A stretch of 58,194 bases of DNA. Origin: Eubacteriales bacterium. GTDB lineage: Bacteria; Bacillota; Clostridia; Lachnospirales; Lachnospiraceae. The notes under the pieces are model-generated. The model was not told the origin of the DNA and did not search any database. It saw only the letters and a list, made by a program, of their open reading frames with translations. Below, one piece after another: positions 35,428 to 44,090 of this stretch (its first letter is position 1; each line of letters starts with the position of its first letter). The DNA lies in assembly GCA_030524745.1 (NCBI GenBank), contig JAUNGC010000025.1, forward strand, positions 1 through 58,194, in the 5' to 3' direction. A program made the position numbers and the translations under genes.

Positions 35428-36075
35428 TTAGTTACAGCCGTCAGGGCCGCAACAGAAGCCGCCCTCATCCGAACCTTCAGCCTGCTGCGTCAGGATAGCG
35501 ACCATTTCTTCCTTCGTATAAGTCTGCAGGGCGATTTTCTTTCCATTAATATATATAGAAGGAATCCCTCTGACCTTCAGCACGTCTTTTGAATAGGAAA
35601 CCTCTTCTTTTTCCTGCTTCGTCCAGGTTCCTGCAAGAAGCGCATTCCGGTATTCTTCCGGGTCCAGACCGATTCTCTTCGCCAGTTCTGTCAGCACTTC
35701 CGGATCTCCGATATCTTTTTCCTCCATAAAGTATGCCCGGTACATCAGATCACTGTATTCCTCTCCCAGTCCTTTCTCCCGCGCAAAATACCAGCCTTCA
35801 AAAGCCAGTCTGGTGTACGGGCGCGGAACGACTGCGGGCGGCAGCTTCATATCCAGGCCAAGCTGTTTTGCAGGCTCTGTCAGAATTTGATAGCGGGCTT
35901 TCCGCGTTTCATCGTGGTAAGTGTCCACCCGCTCCTTCGGTTCTTCCGTCAGTTCCAGCGGCTGTATCAGAATTTCCGCTTCCATGCCGGTTTCCAAAAG
36001 CGCCTGACGCAGCGCTTCCTTCGCCACCAGGCAATAGGGACATACAAAATCCGTTACAAATAAAATGTTCAGCAT
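35428..36075 (-). CDS. DsbA-family thioredoxin-fold oxidoreductase (FrnE-like)
   Basis: A 215-residue protein with start ATG 36075 after AAGGAG. Thioredoxin fold with the redox motif CPYC at residues about 12-15 (VTDFVCPYCLVAKEAL), a helical insert and a cis-Pro segment RGIPSIYINGKK. The C-terminal tail GGFCCGPDGCN adds three cysteines, which is unusual and could bind a metal or serve as an extra redox site. There is no signal peptide, so it acts in the cytosol, as FrnE-type proteins do. It follows the UvrD-like gene by 57 bases and may belong to the helicase operon. Confidence 0.85.
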   Translation of the reverse strand: MLNILFVTDFVCPYCLVAKEALRQALLETGMEAEILIQPLELTEEPKERVDTYHDETRKARYQILTEPAKQLGLDMKLPPAVVPRPYTRLAFEGWYFAREKGLGEEYSDLMYRAYFMEEKDIGDPEVLTELAKRIGLDPEEYRNALLAGTWTKQEKEEVSYSKDVLKVRGIPSIYINGKKIALQTYTKEEMVAILTQQAEGSDEGGFCCGPDGCN

Positions 36076-36132
36076 AGTTTTCTCCTTTCAGGCAAAAAGA
36101 GCCGCCCCTGCCATAACTTCACACTGTAAAAA

Positions 36133-38169
36133 TCACAAAACCTCTGTCAGCTTTGTGAACGCTTTAATGAATTCCTTTACACCGTAATTTTCAAATTCCA
36201 CGGTGATCTTTGTATCCTCTTCCTTCCGCACGATTCCGACTCCGTAATGATCGTGGCGGACACGCTTTGCGGCCGATGGCGTTTCCGGCTCTTCTATTTG
36301 TTTTGTCTCCCGTATTTCTGTCTGCTGCGCTTCTGGAATCTGCGCGCTCTTTTTCTGCTTCGATTCCTGCACCGCCCGCCGCAGAGCGGCAAGATCCGCC
36401 GTTTCCTTTGTCTTTTGATCCTCCCGGTCCAGCAAATGCTCCGGAATCATGTCCAGATACCGGCTCGCGCCCGACACAGCCCTCGCCTGAGCAGGATTGG
36501 TATACCAGGAAAGTTCCAGGTAATCCCTGGCCCGCGTAATGCCGACAAAGAAAAGACGGCGCTCCTCTTCCTCTTCTTCAAAGGTCTTACTCTGCAGCGG
36601 GATCAACCCGTAATTCACTCCGATGATAAAAACGCAACGAAACTCCAGTCCTTTGGACGCATGCAGCGTCATCAGCCGCACCGCATCCTCCTGCTCCTTT
36701 GCTTCCTCCTGTAAAAAGTTCACACCGTAAAGCGCCGCAGAATTTAAAAACGCTCTCAGACCGGGCAGAAAATCCAGATTTTCCCGGCGCACGTATTCCA
36801 GAATCTGTCTGCAAAAGGAAAGAATCTGCTCTTTTTCCTCCGAAAAGGCGGCGGAAGAGGGTTTCAGCGCGGCATCCAATTCAAAGTAGTCATAGATATC
36901 CTGCGGCTCCCATCCTGCGCAGGAGGGCCGCTGCCCTGCCCATTGTTCAAACCCCCGCATTTTATCGGAAAGTCCGGGCGCCGTCCCGTACTGCCTATCC
37001 GCCAGCACTGCTTTTTCGATGAAGCGGTCCTGCCTGTTGCAGGAAAAACGCAGCACCTTTACAAACCAGGCCAGGGCGGGCAGATCTGACAGCGTTTTTT
37101 TCACCGTCGCCGTACAGGGAATCCCATGGCGCGCAAACACCTTTTCCAGCAGTTCCGACTGCGTTTGCAGCCGATAGAAAACCGCAATCTCCCGGTAAGC
37201 GATTCCTTTCTCTTTCAGTCCGGCGATCCGCTGCGCCAGATATTCCGCTTCCGAAAAAGGATCATAATGATTCTTTACATGAATCCGCTCTCCCTCTCCC
37301 CTGGTTCCCAAAAGGCGGTCTCCGCTCTGCTGAAAACAACGGGCGGCTTCCAGAATGCAGCCCCCGGACCGGTAATTGACAGGCAGCGTCAGTTCTCTTG
37401 CGCCAAATTGGCGGGCCAGCAGAAAGAAAATATTTTCCTCACTTCCCCGCCAACTGTAAATCACCTGATTGGGATCCCCCACCGCAAACAGCCGGGTATG
37501 CTCGCCCATCAGCGCCTCCATCAGTTCCAACTGCTGTTTGTCGCTGTCCTGCACCTCGTCCACAATAATCCAGTCGGGATGCTCTTTTACCAGACGGGTA
37601 CAGGCGCTGATCAGATCCGAAAAAGAAAGCTTATTCTGCCGGATTTTCTCTTCCTGCAGCAATTCAAACAGCCGGAATAAATCGTCCCGGTAACGGCTTG
37701 TTTCCTTTCCCTGCTGCCAGCCCCTCTTCTCCTGCTCCAACCTCTTTTTGAGCCGGTTCGGATATTTGACCTTCAGCTTATGCGCCGCAATCAGCGACTC
37801 CGCAATGCTCAGTTCTTCCTCCGGATCGATCACCGTAAAGTCCTTCCGGTACCCCAGTTCTTCCACCGGCAGCCGGTCCCGCAGCAGACGAAGCGCGACG
37901 CTGTGAAACGTGCCGAAGCCAAAAAGCGCCGCCGCATCCGGGACGCAAAGGCGCTGCCGGATTTCATCCGCCGCCTTATTCGTAAAGGTGAGCACCACCA
38001 TCTTTTCATAGAGTACCCCTTTTTGATCATGCAGGTACAGAACCTTTTCCACAAGAACCGTCGTCTTGCCGCTTCCCACATTCGCCTTTACCAGACAGGC
38101 CTTTGATTCATCCAAAACCGCCTCTTTCTGATATTCATTTAGAGATTTCCAAATACCATCCGGCTCCAT
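36133..38169 (-). CDS. UvrD/Rep-family superfamily 1 DNA helicase
   Basis: A 678-residue protein with start ATG 38169 that directly abuts the stop codon of the MrfA-like gene (TAG ATG). Motifs: Walker A VGSGKTTVLVEK (residues about 31-42), TFTNKAADEIRQRL, Walker B IIVDEVQDSD (DEVQD in place of the more common DEFQD), GDPNQVIYSWRG, VNYRSGG, LMTLHASKGLEFRCVFI and FVGITRARDYLEL. The C-terminus has a UvrD/PcrA-type tail (HYGVGIVRKEEDTKITVEF). It is a 3'-5' helicase likely used in repair. Close coupling to an MrfA-like helicase suggests the two work in one repair route. Confidence 0.9.
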   Translation of the reverse strand: MEPDGIWKSLNEYQKEAVLDESKACLVKANVGSGKTTVLVEKVLYLHDQKGVLYEKMVVLTFTNKAADEIRQRLCVPDAAALFGFGTFHSVALRLLRDRLPVEELGYRKDFTVIDPEEELSIAESLIAAHKLKVKYPNRLKKRLEQEKRGWQQGKETSRYRDDLFRLFELLQEEKIRQNKLSFSDLISACTRLVKEHPDWIIVDEVQDSDKQQLELMEALMGEHTRLFAVGDPNQVIYSWRGSEENIFFLLARQFGARELTLPVNYRSGGCILEAARCFQQSGDRLLGTRGEGERIHVKNHYDPFSEAEYLAQRIAGLKEKGIAYREIAVFYRLQTQSELLEKVFARHGIPCTATVKKTLSDLPALAWFVKVLRFSCNRQDRFIEKAVLADRQYGTAPGLSDKMRGFEQWAGQRPSCAGWEPQDIYDYFELDAALKPSSAAFSEEKEQILSFCRQILEYVRRENLDFLPGLRAFLNSAALYGVNFLQEEAKEQEDAVRLMTLHASKGLEFRCVFIIGVNYGLIPLQSKTFEEEEEERRLFFVGITRARDYLELSWYTNPAQARAVSGASRYLDMIPEHLLDREDQKTKETADLAALRRAVQESKQKKSAQIPEAQQTEIRETKQIEEPETPSAAKRVRHDHYGVGIVRKEEDTKITVEFENYGVKEFIKAFTKLTEVL

Positions 38170-40836
38170 CTATTCCTCTTCCTGTTTTCCCAGTTTCCGT
38201 TTCAGCCGTTCCTGCGCCATAGCGCTGCTGGACGTATCCTGCGCCGCCCGTATCTTTAAAGCGGTCTGCGCCGGACAGTCCGTATAAAACCGCAGCACAT
38301 TCAGCAGGCTCTGCCGGTTTGTGCTCTGGGACGCCCACTTTTCATAAAACTGATTGCCAACCGTCAGTTCCAGCACATTTTCAGAAACCTGCACCCCGGC
38401 AACGGTTCCGAAAAAGGCGCTGTTTGTCTCCCCGTTTTTCTTCAGACACTCCACAAAGGCGTCCCATTCCTGTTCCAGCTTCCCAAAGGAGAACGCCTTC
38501 TTCACTCTGGGCAGCGGCGGTTTTTGCCACGCTTTGACATCCCTGGGCGCTTCCCGTTCTTTTTGAAAATTCTGCAATCCCCACAGCACCATTTTCTTAT
38601 CCAGCTTATAATCGCCCACACAGGCGGGACAGCCGTCCGCACAGCTGCAGTTTTCCACCATCCTTACCGCATTCTGCAAAATCTGCTCCAGCATCCCGTA
38701 AATCTTCTCCGCGTATCCCAGGCCGCCCACATATTTATCATACAAAAACAGAGAAACCGTTTCCTGATCCTCTCCGTCCCAAATCAGCGCATTGTTGGAT
38801 ACGATGGCATCGATGTCGTCCTGCGCCGTCATCGTCACCATCATCGCGGCATTTTTAATCGCACTGCACAGCCCTTCAAAGTGATTGTTCAGCACGAATT
38901 CCCCGTCCTGATAGCGCTGCAGAAGGCTCCGGTAGACGCGCACCACATTTTCCGGAATCGTAATCCAGCAGCCTTCCGTATCATATGCCTTGGACAGCGG
39001 TTCTGCAAGCTGCACATTTCCCAGATTCTGATGATTGTGAAACTGCAGCTTTTTATACATGGAGATCACTTCATTTACATGGATGTCCCCAAAGGATACG
39101 TGAACGCGTCCCAGATCCGTTTCTTTTAATTTCCGTAAAATGCGGGTCTCCTGCGTTCCTGCCGGAACCGTATAATAATTCCCGTTAAAAGGAATCGCCT
39201 GCGCCGCTCTCGCCGTTGTATCCAGCTTCGTCACCTCATACAGCACGCCCTCATGCAGATAAACCGCACCCGGATGCAGTTCCCGGTAAGCCTGCATCTC
39301 GTCCATCTCGGTAATCGCTTTTCCGCTCTCCACAAGCAGCAACTGATAGCGGCTCTGGTCAATATTTCGCAGAGAAAAATCTCCTGCCGGAAACGCGCCG
39401 CCCGACCAGGCGAACCGCCCCTGAACGTCTTTTAATTCCTCCGCCGACAAAAGCACCGGAATCACCTCTCCCAGATCCGGAAACAGCGCGATATCGTCCA
39501 ATGTCAGCGGCATTTCCGCGGCCGCTGCCCTGATATGGGAAAGCTGGATCTGCAGATTATCCTTGTCCACAATCGCATACTCGCTTTCCTTTTCCAGAAG
39601 CCAGTCGGGATCGATAGCGATATACTGGTCAAAGGGCGCATTTTCCAGAATCAGATAATTGGTACAGCCATTCCCGTTCCTTCCCGCCCGCCCCGTCTGC
39701 TGCCAGAAGGACGCGCGGCTGCCGGGATATCCTACGATGACGGTGGTATCCAGCTTCCCGATATCGATGCCAAGTTCTAAAGCATTCGTGGAAACCAGTC
39801 CGGAAAGCTGCCCGGAAATCATTTTCTGCTCGATTTCCTTCCGTTCCTGCGGCGTATAACCGCCCCGGTACCCGGCGATCCGCTCTTCCAAACCTTCCCC
39901 CAAAAAGCCTGCGGCCTGCAGCTTATCCCTGGATTCCTTCAGCACCACTTCCACATTCCTGCGGGAACGCGCAAAGGCAATGAAATGTCTTTCCTTCTCC
40001 ACCAGCGCCGGAATCAGTTCCGTTGCCACTGTCAGAGACGAAACCCGCCCATACTCCTGCCCGTTCTTTCCCAGAATGGCGGGCGGCTGCAAAAACACAT
40101 ATTCCCTTTCAGCGGCGGGCGACCCGTCCCGGCTCACCTGCATGAACTCCTGTCCGCAGATAGTCTCCGCCAGTTCCACCGGATTTGCAATCGTCGCGGA
40201 ACTGCACAAAAACTGCGGTTTCGCATGATAATAGCCACACACCCGAAAGAGCCTGCGAAATACGTTCGCCAGGTGGGAGCCGAACGCACCCCGATAGGTA
40301 TGCAGTTCGTCCACCACCACAAACTTTAAGTTGGAAAAAATAAAATCAAAGCCGAAATTGCTGTGATTGGGCAAAAAAGAACCGTTGAGCATCTCCGGAT
40401 TCGTCAGTATAATATTGGCGCTCTTTCGGATCCTGCTGCGTTCTGCCGGCGGCGTATCCCCGTCATAAACGCCCGCCGAGATGCGCCCCGGTCCGAAATA
40501 TTCCAGCACCGGCCGAAGCGCCCGGAACTGATCGCCCGCCAGCGCCTTCGTAGGATAAATAAAAATCGCCCTGGTCAGCGGATTTTTCAAAATTTCCTGC
40601 AGCACAGGCAGCAAAAAACTCAGCGTCTTGCCGCTGGCCGTGGAAGTCGTAATTACCACATTCTTTCCGGCCTGTACCATCGAAAACATCTCCGCCTGAT
40701 GGCGGTAAAGCGAAGAAATGCCGCTCTCGCGTAAATAACCGCATACCTCTTCCTCCATGCCTTCCGGATAATCTGCATATTCCGCCATACGGGCAGGAAT
40801 TTTTCTCCTGTATATTTCCAAATCTCTTAATTCCAT
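38170..40836 (-). CDS. MrfA/YprA-like DEAD/DEAH-box helicase with DUF1998 zinc-binding C-terminus
   Basis: The start is set to ATG 40836 (MELRDLEIYRRK) because GAGGGT lies 4 bases ahead of GGAT-ATG. The upstream ATG at 40872 has no ribosome site and overlaps a TATAAT -10 box. At 888 residues it shows motif I TTSTASGKTLSFLLP, TKALAGDQFRAL, VVVDELHTYRG (DELH), SSATIANP, VSTNALELGIDIG and QTGRAGRNG. Near the end, CSCADGCPACVGD gives the four-cysteine site of DUF1998, as in Bacillus subtilis MrfA (mitomycin repair). It is a 3'-5' repair helicase by family. The exonuclease partner MrfB is not encoded here; a UvrD-like helicase takes its place. Confidence 0.88.
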   Translation of the reverse strand: MELRDLEIYRRKIPARMAEYADYPEGMEEEVCGYLRESGISSLYRHQAEMFSMVQAGKNVVITTSTASGKTLSFLLPVLQEILKNPLTRAIFIYPTKALAGDQFRALRPVLEYFGPGRISAGVYDGDTPPAERSRIRKSANIILTNPEMLNGSFLPNHSNFGFDFIFSNLKFVVVDELHTYRGAFGSHLANVFRRLFRVCGYYHAKPQFLCSSATIANPVELAETICGQEFMQVSRDGSPAAEREYVFLQPPAILGKNGQEYGRVSSLTVATELIPALVEKERHFIAFARSRRNVEVVLKESRDKLQAAGFLGEGLEERIAGYRGGYTPQERKEIEQKMISGQLSGLVSTNALELGIDIGKLDTTVIVGYPGSRASFWQQTGRAGRNGNGCTNYLILENAPFDQYIAIDPDWLLEKESEYAIVDKDNLQIQLSHIRAAAAEMPLTLDDIALFPDLGEVIPVLLSAEELKDVQGRFAWSGGAFPAGDFSLRNIDQSRYQLLLVESGKAITEMDEMQAYRELHPGAVYLHEGVLYEVTKLDTTARAAQAIPFNGNYYTVPAGTQETRILRKLKETDLGRVHVSFGDIHVNEVISMYKKLQFHNHQNLGNVQLAEPLSKAYDTEGCWITIPENVVRVYRSLLQRYQDGEFVLNNHFEGLCSAIKNAAMMVTMTAQDDIDAIVSNNALIWDGEDQETVSLFLYDKYVGGLGYAEKIYGMLEQILQNAVRMVENCSCADGCPACVGDYKLDKKMVLWGLQNFQKEREAPRDVKAWQKPPLPRVKKAFSFGKLEQEWDAFVECLKKNGETNSAFFGTVAGVQVSENVLELTVGNQFYEKWASQSTNRQSLLNVLRFYTDCPAQTALKIRAAQDTSSSAMAQERLKRKLGKQEEE

Positions 40837-40870
40837 ATCCACCCTCGAATCTCTGTCGAACTTTTGTTCC

Positions 40871-40879
40871 ATTATAACA
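40871..40879 (-). promoter_or_regulatory. Extended -10 promoter of the helicase operon
   Basis: TGTTATAAT on the minus strand is an extended -10 box (TGnTATAAT) with only a weak -35 (ATGCAG, 17 bases away). It overlaps the apparent ATG at 40872, supporting the downstream start at 40836. The gap 40873-41245 otherwise contains the terminator at 41049 and a short hydrophobic open frame of doubtful status near 41110-41215. Confidence 0.65.
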
Positions 40880-41048
40880 GATCATACCCGATTCTGCATC
40901 TGTTATTGATGCAAATTCTTTTCCGATTTCTTCATTTTCTCTTCAGAAATTTTAAGACCAATTTTATTTCTCTGACACAAAATGAACACATTTTCCCGGT
41001 ATTATTGTTTTCAGATAGATGAACAACTCACTATCTCCCCCCTCATAA

Positions 41049-41097
41049 GAAAAATAAGAAACGGCTGTCGTAACCCGATAGCCGTTTCTTATTTTTC
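41049..41097. terminator. Bidirectional rho-independent terminator
   Basis: Two 22-base arms (starting GAAAAATAAGAAACGGCT and ending AGCCGTTTCTTATTTTTC) with one mismatch pair and a 5-base loop. The A/T-rich outer part supplies U-tracts on both strands. It lies downstream of the ABC-2 exporter operon. Confidence 0.88.
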
Positions 41098-41245
41098 CGG
41101 ATTCGCACTATTTTCTGTTTCTGCTAAACAAAAATTTAAGAAGCGTTGTTAGCGCTCCCAATCCCAGCGCCAGAACAATTCCGTTTTTTAATTCCTCCCT
41201 GAAAATCAGAACACCAATCTATCATGCTATAAATAGCTGATCTTT

Positions 41246-42034
41246 CTACGCCGCCAGATCCCGCTTCCGGTACACAAACGCCGCCATGCACGCGCAAAAT
41301 GCCGTCACGCAGACGCTGACCGCCAGCATTTTGCCGTCCACGCTTCCTGCCGAAAAAATATCCGTCGCATTGGAAAAATAGTAAGGCGTCACATATTTCA
41401 GCCCTTCGATATCCGGCACGATCCTGCACATCAGATCCATCATATACAATAAAACCGAAAAACCCAGCGCCGCCCCGATCTGCTTTCTCTTAAAGAAAGC
41501 GGAAGCCAGAAAACAGATGCTTCCCACCTCCAACTGCATCAGCATCTGCGCGCCATGATAAAGCGTAAACGCTTTTCGGTCCGGCATTTCTCCCGCCGCC
41601 GCAAAGCCCGCCAGTATCCAGATCACGCAAATGAGGTTGAACAGGAAAATCAGCAGCGCCATGGCCGCATATTTCCAGCCGATAATATACCCTCTTCCCA
41701 GCGGCAGGGTATTTAAAAATTCCGAAGTATGCCCTTCTTCCTCTTTTGCTACGATGGCTGCCCCTGTCATGGCCGCAAACATGGCCCCGCCGATGGCAAA
41801 CATCAGCGCCACTTCTGCGGCATAGAATCCATTCATCGTGCTGACGCTTAAACGGTCCAGACCGAGCGCCGTGGAAAAAGCGCCCATCTGGGCGTAGGCC
41901 CCGGCCATCTGCTCCATGGATTCTTCCAGACTTTCAAATAAAAGAATACAGCCAAAGCAGGCAAATCCGATACAGAGCGTCCAAATCAGCAGGGCTTTCC
42001 GGTTCTGCCCGATTTCATGCTTCAAAAGCGTCAT
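41246..42034 (-). CDS. ABC-2 type transporter permease
   Basis: A 262-residue membrane protein with start ATG 42034 after GGAGGAAAAGG, overlapping the ATPase gene by 4 bases. Six hydrophobic segments are visible (ALLIWTLCIGFACFGCILLF, ALMFAIGGAMFAAMTGAAI, and others up to AVSVCVTAFCACMAAFVY). The GHTSEFLNTLPLGRGYIIGWKY segment is typical of bacitracin/lantibiotic-type ABC-2 permeases. It forms an exporter with the ATPase next to it. Last gene of the LytTR-DUF3021-ATPase-permease operon. Substrate (drug, peptide or lipid) not determinable. Confidence 0.88.
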   Translation of the reverse strand: MTLLKHEIGQNRKALLIWTLCIGFACFGCILLFESLEESMEQMAGAYAQMGAFSTALGLDRLSVSTMNGFYAAEVALMFAIGGAMFAAMTGAAIVAKEEEGHTSEFLNTLPLGRGYIIGWKYAAMALLIFLFNLICVIWILAGFAAAGEMPDRKAFTLYHGAQMLMQLEVGSICFLASAFFKRKQIGAALGFSVLLYMMDLMCRIVPDIEGLKYVTPYYFSNATDIFSAGSVDGKMLAVSVCVTAFCACMAAFVYRKRDLAA

Positions 42035-42870
42035 ACCTTTTCCTCCGTTTCATAATAATGCATGAAAAGTTCTTCCAGCGAAGGCTCTTCAATTAACACG
42101 TCCTCTAACTCCATTCCGTCCAGCCGGCGTATGAGTTCCTTCATATTTCCGGCATGGGTGAATTTCTGCTCCTGTCCGTTTATGCGGACTTTCACAAGAC
42201 GCAGGTCCGATTTCGCCAGATTTTCCACCGAATCCGCCCGGACCAGCTTTCCTTCCTTAATCATAGCGGCATTTTTACAATACCGCTTCACTTCCGAAAG
42301 CACATGAGAGGATAAAAAGCAGGTTGTTCCCTGCCGGTTATACTCCTGAATCAAACGGAAAAACGCTTCCTGCATCAGCGGGTCGAGACCGGAAGTCGGC
42401 TCGTCCAGAATCAAAAGTCTCGGACGATGCTGCATGGCGCAGACGATGCTGACTTTCTTGCGGTTTCCCAGAGACAATTCTTCTATTTTCTTTTCCCGGT
42501 CCACCTCCAGCAGGCCGCATATCCGGTCCGCCTCTTTACGGCAGTCCAGCTTTCTCGCCCGCGCGGCAAACGCAATCACGTCTTTTACTTTCATGGACGG
42601 ATAGAACATCGCTTCCGACGGCATATAGCCCACCTGGCGCAGAATTTCGTTCTGCTGTTTTTTCACATCCATTCCCAACAGCCTGATTTCTCCCGCCTCA
42701 AAGCGCAGCATGCCGAGCATGCTTCGGATTGTGGTGGATTTTCCCGCTCCGTTCGGCCCCAAAAAGCCAAAAATATCTCCCTCTTTGACCGTCAGAGAAA
42801 TTCTGTCCACCCCTCTGTGTTTGCCGTAGGTTTTCGTCAAATTACAGATTTCAATGGCATTGTCACTCAT
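42031..42870 (-). CDS. ABC exporter ATP-binding protein (BcrA/CcmA-like)
   Basis: A 279-residue protein with start ATG 42870 after AAGGAGG, overlapping DUF3021 by 8 bases. Walker A GPNGAGKSTTIRSML, Q-loop YMPSEAMFYPSM, signature LSLGNRKKVSIVCAM (an LSLGN variant rather than LSGGQ), Walker B LLILDEPTSGLDP and H-loop SSHVLSEVKRYC. C-terminal accessory region after residue 220. It works with the ABC-2 permease at 41246. Confidence 0.92.
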   Translation of the reverse strand: MSDNAIEICNLTKTYGKHRGVDRISLTVKEGDIFGFLGPNGAGKSTTIRSMLGMLRFEAGEIRLLGMDVKKQQNEILRQVGYMPSEAMFYPSMKVKDVIAFAARARKLDCRKEADRICGLLEVDREKKIEELSLGNRKKVSIVCAMQHRPRLLILDEPTSGLDPLMQEAFFRLIQEYNRQGTTCFLSSHVLSEVKRYCKNAAMIKEGKLVRADSVENLAKSDLRLVKVRINGQEQKFTHAGNMKELIRRLDGMELEDVLIEEPSLEELFMHYYETEEKV

Positions 42871-43324
42871 GTTTTCCCTCCTTCTTAAATTCGGTCAGCA
42901 GCTTATTGAGATTTTGCGTATCGATCATCCGCTTCACTTTATTACACAGAAAAATGCAGCCATAGCACAAAAGCATATATGCCAGATAAAGCAACGTCGC
43001 CGGCGCGCTCCTGTCGAACCACTTAAAAAGCCAGGATACGCCCGTATACAGACAGGCGCAGAGTAAAATGCTGGCGGCTTCCCTTTTTCCCAGCCGGTCC
43101 GCCTCATCGAAGTTGCGGAATAAGTAAACCTGCAGATATCCCATGGCATATGCCGTCAGCACCATTTCCCATAAAACGGCAACGCTGGCAAAGTAATTTT
43201 TCTGCACGAGAAGACAGGCGCTGTAAAAAAACACAATGCAGGAAAAATAGAGACATGCCTTATATTCTATGCTGATCTCTGCGCTGAGATATTTTCTCAG
43301 CTTCCTCTTTGTTTCACTCTTCAT
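42863..43324 (-). CDS. DUF3021-family membrane protein
   Basis: A 153-residue protein with four membrane helices (CLYFSCIVFFYSACLLV, VAVLWEMVLTAYAMGYLQVY, AASILLCACLYTGVSWLF, ATLLYLAYMLLCYGCIFLC) and basic ends. Its size and place just behind a LytTR gene (11-base overlap) are those of DUF3021 proteins. In known LytTR regulatory systems the membrane partner inhibits the cognate LytTR protein; this is likely here but not shown by the sequence. Confidence 0.85.
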   Translation of the reverse strand: MKSETKRKLRKYLSAEISIEYKACLYFSCIVFFYSACLLVQKNYFASVAVLWEMVLTAYAMGYLQVYLFRNFDEADRLGKREAASILLCACLYTGVSWLFKWFDRSAPATLLYLAYMLLCYGCIFLCNKVKRMIDTQNLNKLLTEFKKEGKHE

Positions 43325-43766
43325 CCTCTGTTCCTCCTTTCAGAATCCGGCGAAGCTGCTTTGCATATCGCCGGGAAATCATGACCTGCTCTCCGTTTTC
43401 CATGGTCGCCCGGATCCGGTTCCCCGGCTCGCTTTTCAGATAATGTATTTTATAAATGTTGAGCGCCATCGACTTGGAACAGCGGAAAAATCCCCTTCCT
43501 TCATAATACACCGCCAGTTCTCCCAGGCCCGCCGAAACCCTGCATACCCGATCGGCCAGATAGGCAAACGTGACGCCGTCCACGCTTTCCAGATACAGGA
43601 TCTCTTCCGGCGTCAGAAGAAACTGCTTCCCCTCCGCAAAGGCGCTGATCCGCTGCTCCATACCGCGTACAATCCGGGCAAGAGACCTGATCTGTTCATT
43701 CATCTCCCGGTATTGGATAATCACTTCGTCCTCACCCTGACGGATTTTGTTCATCGTCAATTTCAT
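43314..43766 (-). CDS. LytTR DNA-binding domain regulator
   Basis: The start is set to ATG 43766 (MKLTMNKIRQGEDEV), matching usual family length (about 150 residues); the frame continues to 43853 without a start signal. The ribosome site is weak (GCGGG). No receiver domain is present, only an N-terminal helix and a LytTR domain (about residues 45-145: LLTPEEILYLESVDGVTFAY, YYEGRGFFRCSKSMALNIYKI, ENGEQVMISRRYAKQL). With DUF3021 it forms a LytTR regulatory pair that should control this operon, including the ABC exporter. Confidence 0.88.
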   Translation of the reverse strand: MKLTMNKIRQGEDEVIIQYREMNEQIRSLARIVRGMEQRISAFAEGKQFLLTPEEILYLESVDGVTFAYLADRVCRVSAGLGELAVYYEGRGFFRCSKSMALNIYKIHYLKSEPGNRIRATMENGEQVMISRRYAKQLRRILKGGTEDEE

Positions 43767-43829
43767 TTTCAATACCCGCTTTCCGGCTCGCCGCCATAAA
43801 TCAAAACCGATTGTTTTGCACTTTACGAT

Positions 43830-43843
43830 TTGGCAATCGCCAA
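43830..43843. promoter_or_regulatory. Palindrome upstream of the LytTR operon, candidate autoregulatory site
   Basis: TTGGCAATCGCCAA, 5-bp perfect arms around AATC, about 64 bases ahead of the LytTR start. LytTR proteins usually bind imperfect direct repeats, so its role is uncertain. Confidence 0.35.
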
Positions 43844-43946
43844 CGCCATGCACTCACTATACACTGTCCCGCCCCAGTCCGGCAAGCGCGCAAACGTCAA
43901 GCTGCACTTTTGGGGAGATAAGCGGTTTCCATGCGCATCCCCCGGA

Positions 43947-44003
43947 GGGCTTTTTTATGCGCCAGGAAATCCGGCGGAATTTCCTGGCGCATAAAAAAAG
44001 CCC
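43947..44003. terminator. Very long hairpin 1 of a tandem pair (24-bp stem)
   Basis: Arms beginning GGGCTTTTTTATGCGCCAGG and ending CCTGGCGCATAAAAAAAGCCC (one extra A) surround an 8-base loop. It shares its last CCC with the next hairpin. A/T runs within the stem would give U-tracts in both directions. It lies in the 324-base gap 43767-44090. Confidence 0.75.
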
Positions 44004-44034
44004 TTGTCAGGAACCATAAGATTCCTGACAAGGG
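44001..44034. terminator. Hairpin 2 of the tandem pair (13-bp perfect stem)
   Basis: CCCTTGTCAGGAA / TTCCTGACAAGGG with an 8-base loop, 57 bases past the stop at 44091. On the minus strand it precedes hairpin 1 and is followed by a T-rich run (GGGCTTTTTTT), so it is a good terminator for the small membrane protein gene. Confidence 0.8.
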
Positions 44035-44090
44035 ATACCCTGCTTATTGTATCGTCCTTATAAAGTCCGTCCGACGGACACTTTTTTGTA

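Noticed and set aside
34859-35468. Open frames across the palindrome (for example 34859-35239 and 35103-35468, minus strand)
   Set aside because: They are rich in Arg, Pro, Gly and Cys, lack ribosome sites and simply read through both arms of the inverted repeat. Frames are open on both strands because of base composition.
41101-41245. Short hydrophobic open frame (reads REELKNGIVLALGLGALTTL on the minus strand)
   Set aside because: It has an AGGGAGG-like site but no standard start codon in the right place, and the region overlaps the approach to the terminator. It may be a relic, but I cannot support a gene.
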